Part shown: positions 44,165 to 55,303 of the stretch, piece after piece
Layout: each line of letters begins with the position of its first letter
Position numbering within the stretch: the first letter of the stretch is position 1
NCBI RefSeq assembly: GCF_964656455.1
Contig: NC_135717.1
Coordinates: forward strand, 12,243,033-12,307,032
Origin: Halichoerus grypus
Taxonomy: Eukaryota; Chordata; Mammalia; Carnivora; Phocidae
Direction: 5' to 3'
DNA length: 64,000 bases
Made by a program: the position numbers and the translations under genes
Notes under the pieces: generated by a model
What the model was told of the DNA's origin: nothing
What the model saw: the letters and a program-made list of their open reading frames with translations, nothing else
Databases searched by the model: none

Positions 44165-44525
44165 CTTTTGGGGGGGTAAAGCCACAGGAAGTTTTTGGTG
44201 AATAATTGAGGTCCTTGGTGCTAAGGGGAAATTTAACTCGTGCTATGACATGTTTTTTGTACAGGCATGGGATTATAGAAATAAAATGAAAAGAGGGTAA
44301 TTTTATTCCCTTGGCCATATGCGTTAGCAACACTTCCCTTGGCTTTTGACAACACCAAAAAAAAAAAAAAGACTGATTTGCTGCCTCTGTGTGTGTGTAT
44401 GTATGTGTGTGTGTGTGTTGTTTTTGGCTGTTAATATAATTCACTGCTTGTCACAGGGACTGGAACCTTTTCCTCTCACCCCTAGGATTCCTGCAATTTC
44501 ATGTGCTAATCCAGCTGGAATTTGT
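44165..44525. other. unique DNA with simple repeats
   Basis: A run of 14 A residues lies at 44357-44370, followed by the TG-rich tract listed separately. The minus-strand frame of 122 codons here reads through these runs. Confidence 0.4.
44388..44420. repeat. Imperfect TG microsatellite
   Basis: 'tgtgtgtgtatgtatgtgtg' continues in TG units for about 33 bases. Interruptions by TATG suggest it is less mutable than the perfect CA run near 20.4 kb. Confidence 0.85.
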
Positions 44526-44529
44526 ATTT

Positions 44530-44665
44530 CATAGAACCAGAGAGTGTTGGCGTTAGAGGAGATGCTCTGGTATAGTACCTCAAAAGAAGAAAAAGGCCAA
44601 ACTTAGAGAATTTGGGACTTGCTCAAAGTTGTGCAGCTAATTAGTGACAAAGCTGGCCCTGCTGC
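44530..44665 (-). mobile_element. MIR-family SINE relic
   Basis: The words 'agaaccagagagtgttggcg', 'gggacttgctcaaagttgtg' and 'cagctaattagtgacaaagc' follow the reverse MIR layout. It abuts a MER5A on the right. Confidence 0.5.
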
Positions 44666-44697
44666 AGGTCATATTTGCACATCATTGCTCGACCCCC

Positions 44698-44840
44698 GAG
44701 CTTCTCAAAGCCTTATTTACCAGACCAGCAGCGGCACCTGGCAACGTGTTGGAAATGCAGATTTTCGCCCCCAACTTCCAACTTCACTAAGCCTCCCGGC
44801 CAATTCTGATGCCTGCTAAAGCTTGAGAACCACAGGTCTG
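44698..44840 (-). mobile_element. MER5A (hAT-Charlie) relic
   Basis: The sequence 'gagcttctcaaagccttatt', 'accagcagcggcacctggca', 'gttggaaatgcag' and 'aagcttgagaaccacagg' is a MER5A in reverse with terminal motifs preserved. It is internally shortened. Confidence 0.7.
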
Positions 44841-45042
44841 GTTTTTACACTGTTTGGCAGGGAGATTTGCTGAGTTTCATGGGCAGCACCAGGTCTTCAT
44901 TCTACCTTTCATATGTTTCCTCTTTTAAAAACAGTTTCATCTTTGGTGATGGCTTCGGTAGATTTAGGAGTGATTGTTCAAGGGGCGCTTTTGTGAAACT
45001 GTTGTTTGTTGCTCTTTTACTCCCTGCCACCAAGTATTGGTT

Positions 45043-45200
45043 CTGAAATTTATCCATTAAAAGCAAATAGGGATTTCTGGGTCTCACTCCTGGAGATTCT
45101 GGTTAAATGAGATGAGGATGGGGAATCTTTTAATTTCTGAAAGCTGTCCAGGTGATTTTGATGCCCAGCCATGTATGGGGAAAACTGCGTTAGAGGAACA
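45043..45200 (+). mobile_element. MER5A-like relic, right half
   Basis: The words 'tcctggagattctggttaaa', 'gctgtccaggtgattttgat' and 'gcccagccatg' fit the right half of MER5A in the plus direction. The end is weak. Confidence 0.45.
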
Positions 45201-45204
45201 AAGA

Positions 45205-46235
45205 ATAGAATGCTCATTAAACTCCTGAGGTTTTCATAAGTGGTACAGTTGACCTTTGTTGTTTTGTATTGGGTGCTCAGTAGACAGGAGTTATCTAAAA
45301 GGAGTAATTATAGTTGCAATGCTGACCCTCAAAATTGAAAGCAGATGGAAATTCATTATTTAATAAGCTGCCCTTACTATTTGTAGTTTCTGTATAGTTA
45401 AGGCAGTGAGAGATAAAATTACCTTTTCTTGCTGTGCAAAAAGACAAGTGTCACTGAAAATAAGTGTAAGGAGGCTTTAAAATTTGTACTGTTTTTATAA
45501 AGCAGGAAAATTTGGGGTGCATTTTGGGTACTTCCAGAAATGGGTGTCCGTGGGAGAGAAGGTGGTAGTCTGTGTTTTATCGTATGCATATATCGTTTGT
45601 TTAATCATTTTAAATACATTAACAAAGTCACAAAAATCTAATATTTGTGGGTTGATATTACGGATAAAGTACCATATCATGCTATTTTTCAGCTTATTTT
45701 AGCTTATGAGGTATAAAACAAAGTACCCATTAACAGTTTGAAAAATCCTACTCTGATATTTGATTAGGGTTAGGTCCTGATTTGGATGCATTTGATGACA
45801 CTTGAGTCAGATCCAATCGTGTACTTTTTAATACTTATTTTAAAAACAAACATATTAACCAAGATATTTCACTGGGCAAATATTAACATCACATTAAAAA
45901 ATCTGTTCTTGTAAAACTAGATTGATAGTAGAGCTTAATAGGCACGATGATATTTTTATAATATTTTGTCATACCATAAGAACCTGCTTTTTGAAAATGT
46001 TTCATTTAAAAATCATTTTCCCCCACTGTTGGAATAAAACTAACATGTTTTGACCAAAATTACTCTAGTTTTGAATATTTTAGAAATTAGGTATGGAAAT
46101 TAGACAGTACTCAGATTTTTTTTTTAAACCATAATTTTTAAGTGTGGTTTCTCTGCCAGTAGCTTCTGATTATAAGCTGGCTGACAAAAGAAGCAGCCTC
46201 CTTGATTCTCAAGATTTGCTTGTTTTCAGTATACA
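45205..46235. other. AT-rich unique DNA
   Basis: No interspersed repeat is recognised. Overlapping sense and antisense frames at 45484-45702 have no motifs. Confidence 0.4.
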
Positions 46236-46250
46236 GATAGGTAGAAATCT

Positions 46251-46451
46251 GGGGCGCCTGGGTGGCTCAGTCGGTTAAGCGTCCGATTTTGGTTCAGGTC
46301 ATGATCTCGGGGTCCTGAGATTGAGTCCCATGTTTCGTTCCGCACTGGGCAGGCAGGCTTTGCTTAAGATTCTCCTTGCTCTCCCTCTGGCCCCCGCCCC
46401 CGCTTGCTCTCGTGCTCTCTCTCTAAAACAAAATAAAACAAAATAAACCCA
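46251..46451 (+). mobile_element. Can-SINE, older variant
   Basis: Head 'ggggcgcctgggtggctcag', then the variant body 'tccgattttggttcaggtca' and 'tcggggtcctgagattgagt', a CT- and C-rich half, and a tail of 'aaaacaaaataaaacaaaat'. The flanks share 'ataggtagaa' (46237) and 'ataggaagag' (46452), an imperfect target duplication. Divergence in the body and target site suggests an older insertion or a different subfamily. Confidence 0.88.
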
Positions 46452-46469
46452 ATAGGAAGAGACCCATTC

Positions 46470-47530
46470 TGGCATTTTGCCTTATAGGCTCTCGATGAAA
46501 ATGTGTTATTACCAAGCCAACAACAATTCTTAAAATTGCTGGCCCTGACATTAGAACAGATCTGTGGCTTGTGACGCACACAGATCTGTCAGATCAAGGA
46601 TGTGAATTTGCATTTCCTCTTGCACTTTCTCCAATCCCAAGGGCAAGTTTAGTTTTGCCCTTAAGACAGAGACTTGAAGCTTCTAAAAGTCTGCAGTGAC
46701 CTGTGTACATGTCTGGCAGCCTCAGAGGCCCAGAAGGACCTCTGATCTTCCTCTTTTTCGCTGGGTCACCCCTCTCAGGGAAAGGCCAAGAAACAGAGAG
46801 CCCCTTGCTCAGGTCGGTTTCCTTAGTTAGGCCATCCTTTCTTAACAGCTGTTAGTGGTGTCTGAGCTGGGCTTCTTTCCCTCCAAAACAGATACCAGGT
46901 AGGGTACAGATTTTTTTCCAACGTGTATAGGATTTTTTTCAGAATAGCAACAGGGTACTGAGGCTCATTGTTGACGGGGTCATCGATGGCAGCATATGAA
47001 AATGCCCCTCCTCTTTAAACACTCTGAGTGTCCTTACCCACATATCTAAATGTGTTTTATAGAAATACTAGCAGATAACCTGGAATTCTCAAGGCTGCCT
47101 AACCACGTACAGAGGGAGTGAAGACTTTCTTGAGTCTCTTTCAGTTGTTTCAATTGGAGATGAATGCAGAATGACCTTCATTCTGCCCAAGGAGTCTGAC
47201 CTTCTTGTCACTTTGTGTAACATTAATTTCCTAATGTGTTCCAGTTTGTAAAAAAGATTTTTTTTCTACTGTTTTAGCTCTTGGCCTGATTTTTGCATTT
47301 TCATTGGTAAAATGTATGTGTCTATGCTGTGAGTGGAAAGGAATAGATTAATAAACACCACTGAACCAGCTTGGCATATGCAGTTAATTAGCACTACCAG
47401 AAAACCCTGCTCATGGTTGTATGTGGACTTTTCTTTCCAAACATCAAAAATTGTTGAGTTATCTTTAAGCAGTTGTCTCACTTCTGAGGAGTAGGTTAGG
47501 AAGGCGTAACATTTATGTATAGGCAGAAAC
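46470..47530. other. unique noncoding DNA
   Basis: No repeat consensus is recognised. The segment 47265-47480 is repeat-free and contains AT words ('gcagttaattagcactacca'). It is a weaker candidate for conservation. Confidence 0.35.
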
Positions 47531-47535
47531 TATTT

Positions 47536-47738
47536 GACAGTGATTCTCAAACTTCATTTAGCATTAGAATTCCCTGGAGGGTTTATTAAAATGCAGATTG
47601 CTAGACCTCATCCACAGTTTTTAATTCAGTGTGTGTCTAGGGGGTGGAGGGGGTAAGAATTTGCTTTACATGTTGCCTGGATGCTGCTGCTGGTGACCCA
47701 GGGACCCCATTCTGAGAGTCACTGCTTTAGGGTGCACA
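47536..47738 (+). mobile_element. MER5A (hAT-Charlie), nearly complete
   Basis: It runs from 'cagtgattctcaaacttcat' through 'attaaaatgcagattgctag', 'gggtaagaatttgctttaca' and 'tggatgctgctgctggtgac' to 'ctgagagtcactg'. Both ends of the element are visible. It is the most complete uninterrupted MER5A here. Confidence 0.82.
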
Positions 47739-47744
47739 TCTCAT

Positions 47745-49700
47745 GTTCTTCTTTGCCAGGGAAAGGAAGCTGAATTGCAGAGGCAATCTTTTCTTTCCTC
47801 AGAAACATTGCCTCTTCTAAGCAGATATTAAAAAAAAGGTTTATATACCACATCCAAGGTGTTGTGCACTGAGCTAGGTGATGTCAGGGGTTGGCTCAGC
47901 TCTCTAGATTTGCTATAAGGAGTGGTCCAAGTTTTTTCTCAGAGCACCTCAGCTTTATACCTATAAGTGCAAGTGAAAGAAACAAGAATGTTCTGCAGCA
48001 AAGCGTTTTGTTAACTCTCAGATCAGCTCCCTCTCTTCTTTGACTTCCTGGGCATCCTAAACTATATGTTCATGATCTCCAGGATTGGCAGTGTCAGCTC
48101 TCCACCCCCAGCTTTTGTGGAAGGGTCCCTCCTACTCTCCCTTTTCCTTTTACATTTTAAAATTACAACTTCAGATACTGTCCATTGTGGCAGCAGGATT
48201 TGTAACAAGACCAAGTTAAGTGATCTTGGTTGAACTGATTTATGAGACAGCTTCAAAAATTCATGAGGTATCAGGGGAACTTTCTGTAGCTGGATCAGCA
48301 TGCAGCATTTCCCTTCACCTCTTCAAGTAGATCAGACATTTTGTGATAGTGCAGCATTTTAAAGCGGAGCCTCTTAGATCATGGCCCTGCTGATTAAGAC
48401 ACTGAGACTCCCCTGAGGAGAAAGGGGAGGCAGAGCAGGATGTTACTTTCAGGGGCCTTTTGTTTCCCTAACTCTGAGCATCGACTTTGGGTAAACTAGT
48501 GAAAACCTGGTAACTCCAGTTACGAATAGAGCTGTCCAGGACACGGTTTTCTCCCTGGCTGATCTGCTCTGGTCCTACTAGTGTTATTAAGGAATATCTT
48601 AATAATAGTCTCATAGTCTTAAGCACAGTGAAATGAGGTATGTTTGCAAGTTGATGTGTGTGTGTTAAGAAATCAGGCAACACAGTTAGTTGTTCCTTCT
48701 TTCTGTGAAAACCTTCTCTAGACAGGAACAAAGGATGTGGCTAAAAGCAGTGACAGGTTACAGTGCCTTCCCCATTGTATTGATTGTTCATTTCTGGTCT
48801 CTGACCTTATTAGCTACTTATTGATCTACTAGAAAAGCAAATAATTTTCCCTAGATAGCACTTAGGTGAGCTGGGCTTTGATGACTTGTCTCCCAAAGGG
48901 TTTTTAAAAAAGGAGTGGAAGCCTTTCTACCATCTAATGTTGTAATATGTGAGCTTGGGGGCCCTTTCTTGGTAGGATCAGTGATGTCACAGACTGGCCT
49001 CCTCATTTTGGCTGCCCTCCTGTAAGACACCACACATGCCCTGTGCACTGTAATGGCCTCCAGCACACCCAGCCTTGGAGTCAGTACAAAGAGCACATGC
49101 GAGATCCTACTGGAGATAATGTGGGATAAAGTATTTCCTTTGCTTTAGTCAGTTCTGATCAGCACCTGCCAACATGTCAAATTTTCACACTAAAGACAGC
49201 CAGAACCACTTTGTTGTTATAGGTTGTATTTTGAGATTTTAATTCATGATTTTGGGCTTGAATTTGATTCCAAGTAAGTTTTGAGTTTTTAATTGCTAAA
49301 AATGCTTAATTCTCTACTATCTGTGCTTGGGGAGGGAGAGGTTAGGATTTGAGGTAGGTATGTGTGGTAGGGAAGGAGAGTGGCGCAGATAACATAAGGT
49401 AGGAGGTAAGATAGATTCCCCAACATTGTAGGTGACTTTGACTATGTTATTTTTTTTTTTTATATTTACATTTTCACATTTATATTTTTCTGCTTTTGGT
49501 TATACTCTTTTGGTTAAGATTAAATTTGTGTGCATCTCCTAAGGTTGTATGAGGTGTGAGGCATGTTGTAGGGAACAATAGAAATAGAATTTGGAGAATG
49601 GTCCCTGATAATCCATCAGTAATATAATCCATATAGAGGTTAATCTAAAGATTGACTCTGTCAGTTGTGGGATTGATGGGTGTTTTTGTTGGTTTCTTTT
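47745..49700. other. unique noncoding DNA, nothing recognised
   Basis: The minus-strand frames at 48062-48301, 48468-48731 and 48851-49096 show no domain. An irregular T run lies at 49451-49464. Confidence 0.4.
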
Positions 49701-49723
49701 TCTTTTTTGTTTATTTATTTTTA

Positions 49724-49891
49724 TTTTTTTAAGATTTTATTTATTTATTTGACAGAGAGAGACAGTGAGAGAGGGAACATAAGCAGGGGGAGGGGAGAGG
49801 GAAGAAGCAGGCTTCCCGCGGAGCAAGGAGCCCGATGCGGGGCTCGATCCCAGGACACTGGGATCATGACCTGAGCCAAAGGCAGACACTT
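49724..49891 (-). mobile_element. Can-SINE lacking its 5' head
   Basis: T-rich tail, 'aagattttatttatttattt', GA-rich body and 'catgacctgagccaaaggca', then the element stops at 'gacac'. The inverted head with the A box is missing. The surrounding T-rich words 'ttttttgtttattta' and 'ttttttgtttatttt' are the likely target duplication. This suggests 5' truncation during insertion and not a later deletion. Confidence 0.85.
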
Positions 49892-50790
49892 TGTTTTTTG
49901 TTTATTTTTTGAGTAGGTAATATAGTCATGCTTCAAAGATCAAAACCATATAAAAATGATATAGAGAGATGTCTCACTCCCATTCCTGGACCCAATATGC
50001 CCCATTCTTTAGCTTCTCATAACCACCTTATTAGTTTCTTATGTACCCTCCATAATTTCTCAAAGCAAATAGAAATATATTTGAATATGTATTATACAGA
50101 AAAAATCATAAACATGGCTCTGCATTTTTCTTTTTTGTAATTATCAGTATATCTTGGAGATCATTCCATCTCAGTACAGAGAGAGTTTCCTAATTCTCTT
50201 TAAAGCTGTATATATTCCATTGTATGGTTGTACTATTATTTATTGGAGCAGTTCTGACCTTGGGTTATTTCTAGTACTTTGCTATTACAAGTGATGCTGC
50301 ATTGGATAATTTTGATTACATGGCATTTCATCCCTGGGTATTTATACATCTATAGGAAAAACTCCCAGGAGTGCAATTGTTAGTCAAAGTGTATGTGCAT
50401 TTGTAATTTTGATAGTTATTGCCAAAATCCTCTGTACCAAATTTTGATAGTTATTGCCAATATCCTTTGTACCAATTTTTATTGGTTGTACCAGTATATA
50501 AGAGTAGGGATTTCCCCACAGCCTCGTCAACAGGTTTTGTGGTTAAATTTTTGAATTTTTGCCAATCTGATAAGAGAAAATGCTATCTCAAAGTGGTTTC
50601 AGTTTGCATTTCTATATGAGTAATGTTGAGCATCTTTTACAATATCCAAGATCTTTGTGAACAATCTGGTCATATTCCTTGCTTGTTTTTCTATTGGGTT
50701 TTTATTGTTGTTTTTTTGTATGTTTTAAAATAAACTGTCTATTTTGCAATTACTTTTAGACTCAGAGAAAAATTGCAAAGATTTACTGTT
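49892..50790 (-). mobile_element. Old LINE-1 fragment (L1M-type)
   Basis: Reverse LINE-1 words are 'tatatcttggagatcattcc', 'tatattccattgtatggttg', 'gctattacaagtgatgctgc' and 'ccctgggtatttatac', then 'tctcaaagtggtttcagttt' and 'gaaaaattgcaaagattt'. Stops break all frames. A 35-bp duplication sits inside at 50405. Confidence 0.75.
50405..50474. repeat. Tandem duplication, 2 x 35 bp, inside LINE-1
   Basis: Units at 50405-50439 and 50440-50474 both begin 'aattttgatagttattgcca' and end 'tgtacca'. They differ at two positions. Such duplication is not part of the LINE-1 plan, so it arose after insertion. Confidence 0.93.
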
Positions 50791-50799
50791 TTTTTTTCC

Positions 50800-51400
50800 C
50801 CCCCCTTAACGCCATCATTAGCTCTGTTAATTATGTTAGATGGTTTGAATAAGTACAGGTCTCCTGGAATTCTGGGGCTTGTCATAGGTATATCATCCCA
50901 AAGAAGGACACAGATCCAACTCATGACTTAGCTGCTGCCTCTGGGGGTGTTCCAGTGACAGATTTGGGAGATTCCTCTGAGCTTCTGACTAACTTCCATT
51001 GTTGGGGCATACAATTTAGAGCCTTACCTCCATTCTTCTTTTTCTAGTATCAGTTATTAACTAGACGGGTTATTGAAGTGAAAACCTTGCCTCAAGTTTA
51101 TATTTCTTAGGATTTACTTCCAGTTATAAATGTGGTTTTCAAACGACTGAATCTTTCATAGACCAGGTTTCAAGCACATTAAATATTTGGTGATTTCCCC
51201 CTTCTCTGCATCACATGCTAATTGAGAGAATGAGTAGCTGTAATTTTTTTTTTTTTTCCTGGAACATCGTGCTGTCATTTTTTCCTGTTAATTGGTTCTT
51301 GGACTCAAGTGCTAGAATGTAGAGGTAGAGATGCTTCTCCCAGGCAGAGACCTGCCTTGAAGCTTTGTGTGCCGCAGGGTCGGCCTCCCCTGGAAGTTAA
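50800..51400. other. unique noncoding DNA
   Basis: A C-rich run ('ttttttttccccccccctta'-like) lies near 50790-50808 and a T15 run near 51246. Nothing else is recognised. Confidence 0.35.
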
Positions 51401-51404
51401 GAGC

Positions 51405-51625
51405 ACCCAGCTCTAGAGTAAGCCTGGATTCACATTCCTGCCCTGCTGCTGCTAGCTGTGTCACCTTGAACGTGTCACTTGTTTGTGCTTCACTCTCCCC
51501 ATTTGTAAAAGGGGGATAATAGTACCTGCGTCGTGGAGTGGGTCGCGAGGAGGAAATGTGAAAGTACTCGTGAGGTGCTTAGCGCAGGCCTGGAACATGA
51601 TGAGTTGCTAATCAGTAGCGGCTTA
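51405..51625 (+). mobile_element. MIR SINE, nearly full length
   Basis: Forward words are 'gcctggattcacattcctgc', 'ctagctgtgtcaccttgaac', 'ccccatttgtaaaaggggga' and 'gtgaggtgcttagcgcaggc'. Confidence 0.82.
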
Positions 51626-51784
51626 AAAGCAGTAAAGAGCAATGATTTCAAAGACCATCAGGGGTGTGTGGAATTTGACTTGTTGATTAGCGTTTCTTCT
51701 CCCCGCATCCTTTGCCTTGTGAGGAATTCAGCCTACTCACGGAGAGGGCATTCACTCAGCCAGTGTTTGAGTACTTGCCCAGGG

Positions 51785-51985
51785 CCAGATGATAATTAAC
51801 ATTTCTGTAGTATTTTGCAGTTTGGGAAATTTACATACTTCATTTTACCTCAATGAGATCTCATAAAATAGCTTTGAGGTATTATTATCCTCAGTTCATA
51901 GCTGAGGAAATGGAGGGTCAAATAGCTTATCTGATTTGCTCAAGGTCACGCAGCTTCTGGCTGCTAGAGTTGGGGCCTGACCCTC
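51785..51985 (-). mobile_element. MIR SINE
   Basis: Reverse words are 'attatcctcagttcatagct', 'gaggaaatggagggtcaaat' and 'ctcaaggtcacgcagcttct'. It lies 160 bases from the previous MIR in opposite orientation. Confidence 0.75.
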
Positions 51986-51989
51986 CACG

Positions 51990-52660
51990 TGTTTTCCCTG
52001 GCCTCCTGAGTGGAAGGGCTGGTACCGACAAAGAGACTCTAAGAAGAGAGTGTGAACCAAAGAGGAACCTGGAGTAGTTCCCAGGTGTCCCTGGGTTTAG
52101 GTCATGCTCTTCTAGGGCAGCAGAGCTAGAAGGAAGCCTGAGGTTGGCCAGGCTCTTCATGGGACTAACGAAGGCACTGCTGTGCTTGTGAGGGACTCGG
52201 GGACCTGCACGGTGCTGGCAGGCAGCTTTATGGAGAGGTCAGCATTCTCCTTGGCTGTTCCTGGGTGGTCTTTGGGGTTGATTAATTGCTGGCATGGAGG
52301 GAGTTTATTATGGGAAAAGTAGATAAATTCAGAGAGGGGAGGACCTGTAACTTGAGAAGCCTGCGGTTTTCCTGGGATGTTTTCTTGAGGAGCACAAATA
52401 AAAGGGCTGTAGTTTCGTATTCAGATGTGGTTCTGGTTGTGCACAGGCAAGGAGAAAGTGGCAAAGGCAGAGAGAAAAGGAAGGAAAGTGAGTGGCTCAT
52501 TTGAAAAAAGTCAGTGAGAGATCTTTGTGGGCACATCCATACTGTCTGTGTCACCTTTTTCTCCTGGGGCTGAGGGGAGGGGTGCAGTGGCTATTACATG
52601 GTCTTTCTCAGAATTGCACTTGGGGTGATTTCTACTTCAGATGGGAGGTTATTCTAGGCA
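51990..52660. other. unique noncoding DNA
   Basis: A possible MIR scrap occurs at 52118 ('gcagagctagaaggaagcct'). Sense and antisense frames at 52282-52554 and 52286-52504 contradict each other. Confidence 0.35.
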
Positions 52661-52667
52661 GAGCTGG

Positions 52668-52822
52668 AGTGGGCCAGCAACATCAGCATCTCCGGGGGTC
52701 TTGTTAGAAATGCAGATTTGGGGATCCCTACCACAGAACTGTTGACTCAGTTTCCAGGGGGCGGTGTTGAAGAGTGTGTACTTTAACAGGTCAATTGGAA
52801 GCATTGCTGTAGTCTAGAGGCT
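52668..52822 (-). mobile_element. MER5A (hAT-Charlie) relic
   Basis: The words 'cagcaacatcagcatctccg', 'tcttgttagaaatgcagatt', 'gttgactcagtttccagggg' and 'ttaacaggtcaattgg' are a reverse MER5A with diverged ends. Confidence 0.65.
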
Positions 52823-52854
52823 CTTCAGTGTCCTGTTCTCTGCTGCTGGGATTA

Positions 52855-53010
52855 ACCCGCCATTCACTAAACATGTCCTGAATTCTTGTTATGTGGGCAC
52901 AACCCAAGGTGAACTCTAGTGTGGATCCTGTCTCTCCAGGAGCATACAGTCTAGATGAGGAGATAGGGTTGTTTGCAAATAACTGATATAAAGAAAGGGT
53001 GTGAAAGGCC
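52855..53010 (-). mobile_element. L2 LINE 3' end relic
   Basis: The words 'ccattcactaaacatgtcct', 'gaattcttgttatgtgggca' and 'gagcatacagtctagatgag' are the inverse of the L2 end. It is strongly diverged. Confidence 0.45.
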
Positions 53011-53014
53011 CGTA

Positions 53015-54000
53015 GGGGAGGCACAGAGAATGCCTGTGTGGTCGTGTGGAGGGTAGGTGCATTTCTACAGGTGTGTGCGGGGCAAGCTGTGTGCAAAGGT
53101 GGGGACCATTACATTGGTGCAGAACTCCTGAGTAATTTTAATCTGTGGTCTGCTGCTTCTTTGCAAGCCTGATGGGTGGCCTGACTTTGGCCAGCAAAAG
53201 GCCATAGCAGTGTATGGCCGGCAACCTCTCTGAACCTGTTCAGCATCCCCCATCACTTGACTGTGTCTGCTTTATCGACTTGATCAATGCTTTAAAAATT
53301 GCCAGGGTTATGAAGATGACTCCTGGAAGGGTATTCCCCAACTTCTGCTTCTGGATCTCCTCTCACCTGTATTGCCTCTTCTCAAAAGCCTGCATGTCCA
53401 CCAGTCTGTAAAAGAAAAAAAAAATTGATTTGTCACTGAATTTCTGTGCCTCAGCCTGGGAGAAATGTAAATGTTGTACTGGCCTTTAGTACTCTGCCTT
53501 CAAGCCTAGATTTAGAGCTGATCATTATACTTTTAGAGTAGGTTAGGTATGAAAATAGCAGCAGGTTGAAGAGTCAGAGGAAACTGTTTGCTCTCATCTG
53601 CTGGTATGGTCAGGGTGGAAGTACGAATATTAATACAGTCCACTTAAACAATAAAATAACTCCCAGGGAAGAGGAACTATAAACTTTAGTAAATATCAGA
53701 GATGTTAAATGCTAAAAATAAAGGCTCTTTGCAGTTGTTTGGCTCTTTAAAGAGAGTGTTTATTGGTCAGGAGCGCTGGTCTGTTTGGCCATGTTTTGCT
53801 AGCTCTTTTTTATTTATTTTTTGCATGCATGTATGTAAATTTATTAGAATATAAATTAGTTAATTAAGTAGGACAGTGTTTCTAGAGTGTGAAATAGTAG
53901 CCTGGCTTGCCAGCTTAATTAAATCCTTTGTCATTTTCTTTTTGAAACAAACTGCATCTTGGGGGAGGTCACTGTGTTTTGGTTGTTGCACTTCTGAAAT
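53015..54000. other. unique noncoding DNA
   Basis: The part at 53635-53790 is repeat-free and AT-rich. No gene-like signal is seen. Confidence 0.4.
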
Positions 54001-54369
54001 GTACCTGGACTCTGCTCTGTCCTTTCTGTCTCCTTTTCTCCTGCCCAGCAGCTTGCACCTGCTTTGTCACCCTGACTTCATTCTCTCTCCCCCAACTGTT
54101 CACTCTACCAGCACCACCAGAGACTTCTTTCAGAAATCCCAGACTCTGCATGTTCCAACTGAAGTCTAAAAAAACCTCCAAAGGTTTCCTGTTGTCCCTG
54201 GGATACACTGTTTTCAAAAGTCCTTAGTATGCCGTATGAGGCTCTTTATAGTCTGCCTCCACAATACTGTTTAAGCCTCTTTTTTTAGGCTTTCTCATCC
54301 CTGTAGTCCAGCCCATAGAATTATCTACCATGTCTGATACAAACAAAATAAAACCAATAGTAACCCACC

Positions 54370-54500
54370 CTCCATTGGTAGGGACAGTTCTAGGTGTTTG
54401 ACAAGCATTATCTTATATATTGAATTCAGCATCAGAGACTTTTGTCATTTGCCCAAGATCATGCACTTTGTAAGTGTTAGAGCTGGAATATTTTGATATT
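54370..54500 (-). mobile_element. MIR SINE fragment within L2
   Basis: The words 'gacagttctaggtgtttgac', 'gcccaagatcatgcactttg' and 'taagtgttagagctgg' are the reverse MIR core. It appears to have entered the older L2. Confidence 0.5.
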
Positions 54501-54674
54501 CTCACTTCTGGTTCCTGCTCTTATGTTTCTTTCCCTTTGCTTTTACATTTTCTATGCCTAAAATGCCCTCCCCTTCTCTTTTGTATTCTCAGACTTGGAA
54601 ATTTATGTGTTAGACATTCCTAACAAGGTGCTTTGATAGGTCTTTGTGCCTATCTCAGTTCAGCCTGATAACAT

Positions 54675-54714
54675 CATTAGTACTAGTACTAATACTACCT
54701 AGTACTACTAGTAG
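54675..54714. repeat. Short imperfect TAGTAC/ACT repeat with palindromic units
   Basis: 'cattagtactagtactaata' is followed by 'ctacctagtactactagtag'. The word 'tagtacta' is itself nearly palindromic, so the stretch could fold locally. It is not a standard microsatellite. Confidence 0.7.
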
Positions 54715-54799
54715 GAGCTGGCCCCAAATCTTAATTTTTCCTCATTTCCCCTGCAAATAGTAGGTGCCTAATAGAATGAATGCATGGATGGATGGTCAG

Positions 54800-55060
54800 T
54801 ATCAGTATCTGGCTCCTTTTGTGATTTGAGTAGAGTGTCCATTGGCCAAGTTTAAGGCTTCAGAAATTGCTGTGTGGAAAGAATGCATGTCATTTCAGCC
54901 ATATCAGATTGTAGCCAGGGATGGTCCAACAAGCAAGGATTAAATACCACAAGTTGTTGGTCTTTTTATTTGTATCCAGGTGGAAATTCAGCTGAAGAAT
55001 TTAGAACGGGCCTATTCATGGGAAGTTACTTATTTCTTCCGAGTTGATTGTCAGATTTGT
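54800..55060. other. unique noncoding DNA
   Basis: Nothing is recognised between the L2 relic and the LTR. Confidence 0.4.
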
Positions 55061-55303
55061 GGCTGTGTTAGTTCGCTAGTGCTGCCGTAAGAAGGTACCG
55101 GAGACTGAGTGGCTTGAACAGAATTTATTAGCTCACGTTCTGGAGGCTAGAAGTCCCAGATCAAGATGTTGTTGGGGTTGGTTTCTCCTGAGGCCAATCT
55201 CCTTGGCTTGCAGATAGGCTGCCTTCTCTCTGTGTCCTCACATGGTCTTTTCTGTGTGTGCATGCTGTGTCCACATGCCCTCTTCTTAAAAGGACACCAG
55301 TTA

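Larger units (their letters stand above)
54010..54790 (+). mobile_element. L2 LINE relic interrupted by a MIR
   Basis: Forward L2-like words are 'aaaacctccaaaggtttcct', 'ctctttatagtctgcctcca' and 'ttctcatccctgtagtccag' on the left, then 'ttctatgcctaaaatgccct' and 'gtaggtgcctaatagaatga' on the right. Boundaries are approximate. Confidence 0.5.

Noticed and set aside
47151..47270. Acceptor-like 'gagtctctttcag' with a 29-codon frame after it
   Set aside because: The pyrimidine tract is weak, no proper donor is present, and the length is expected by chance.
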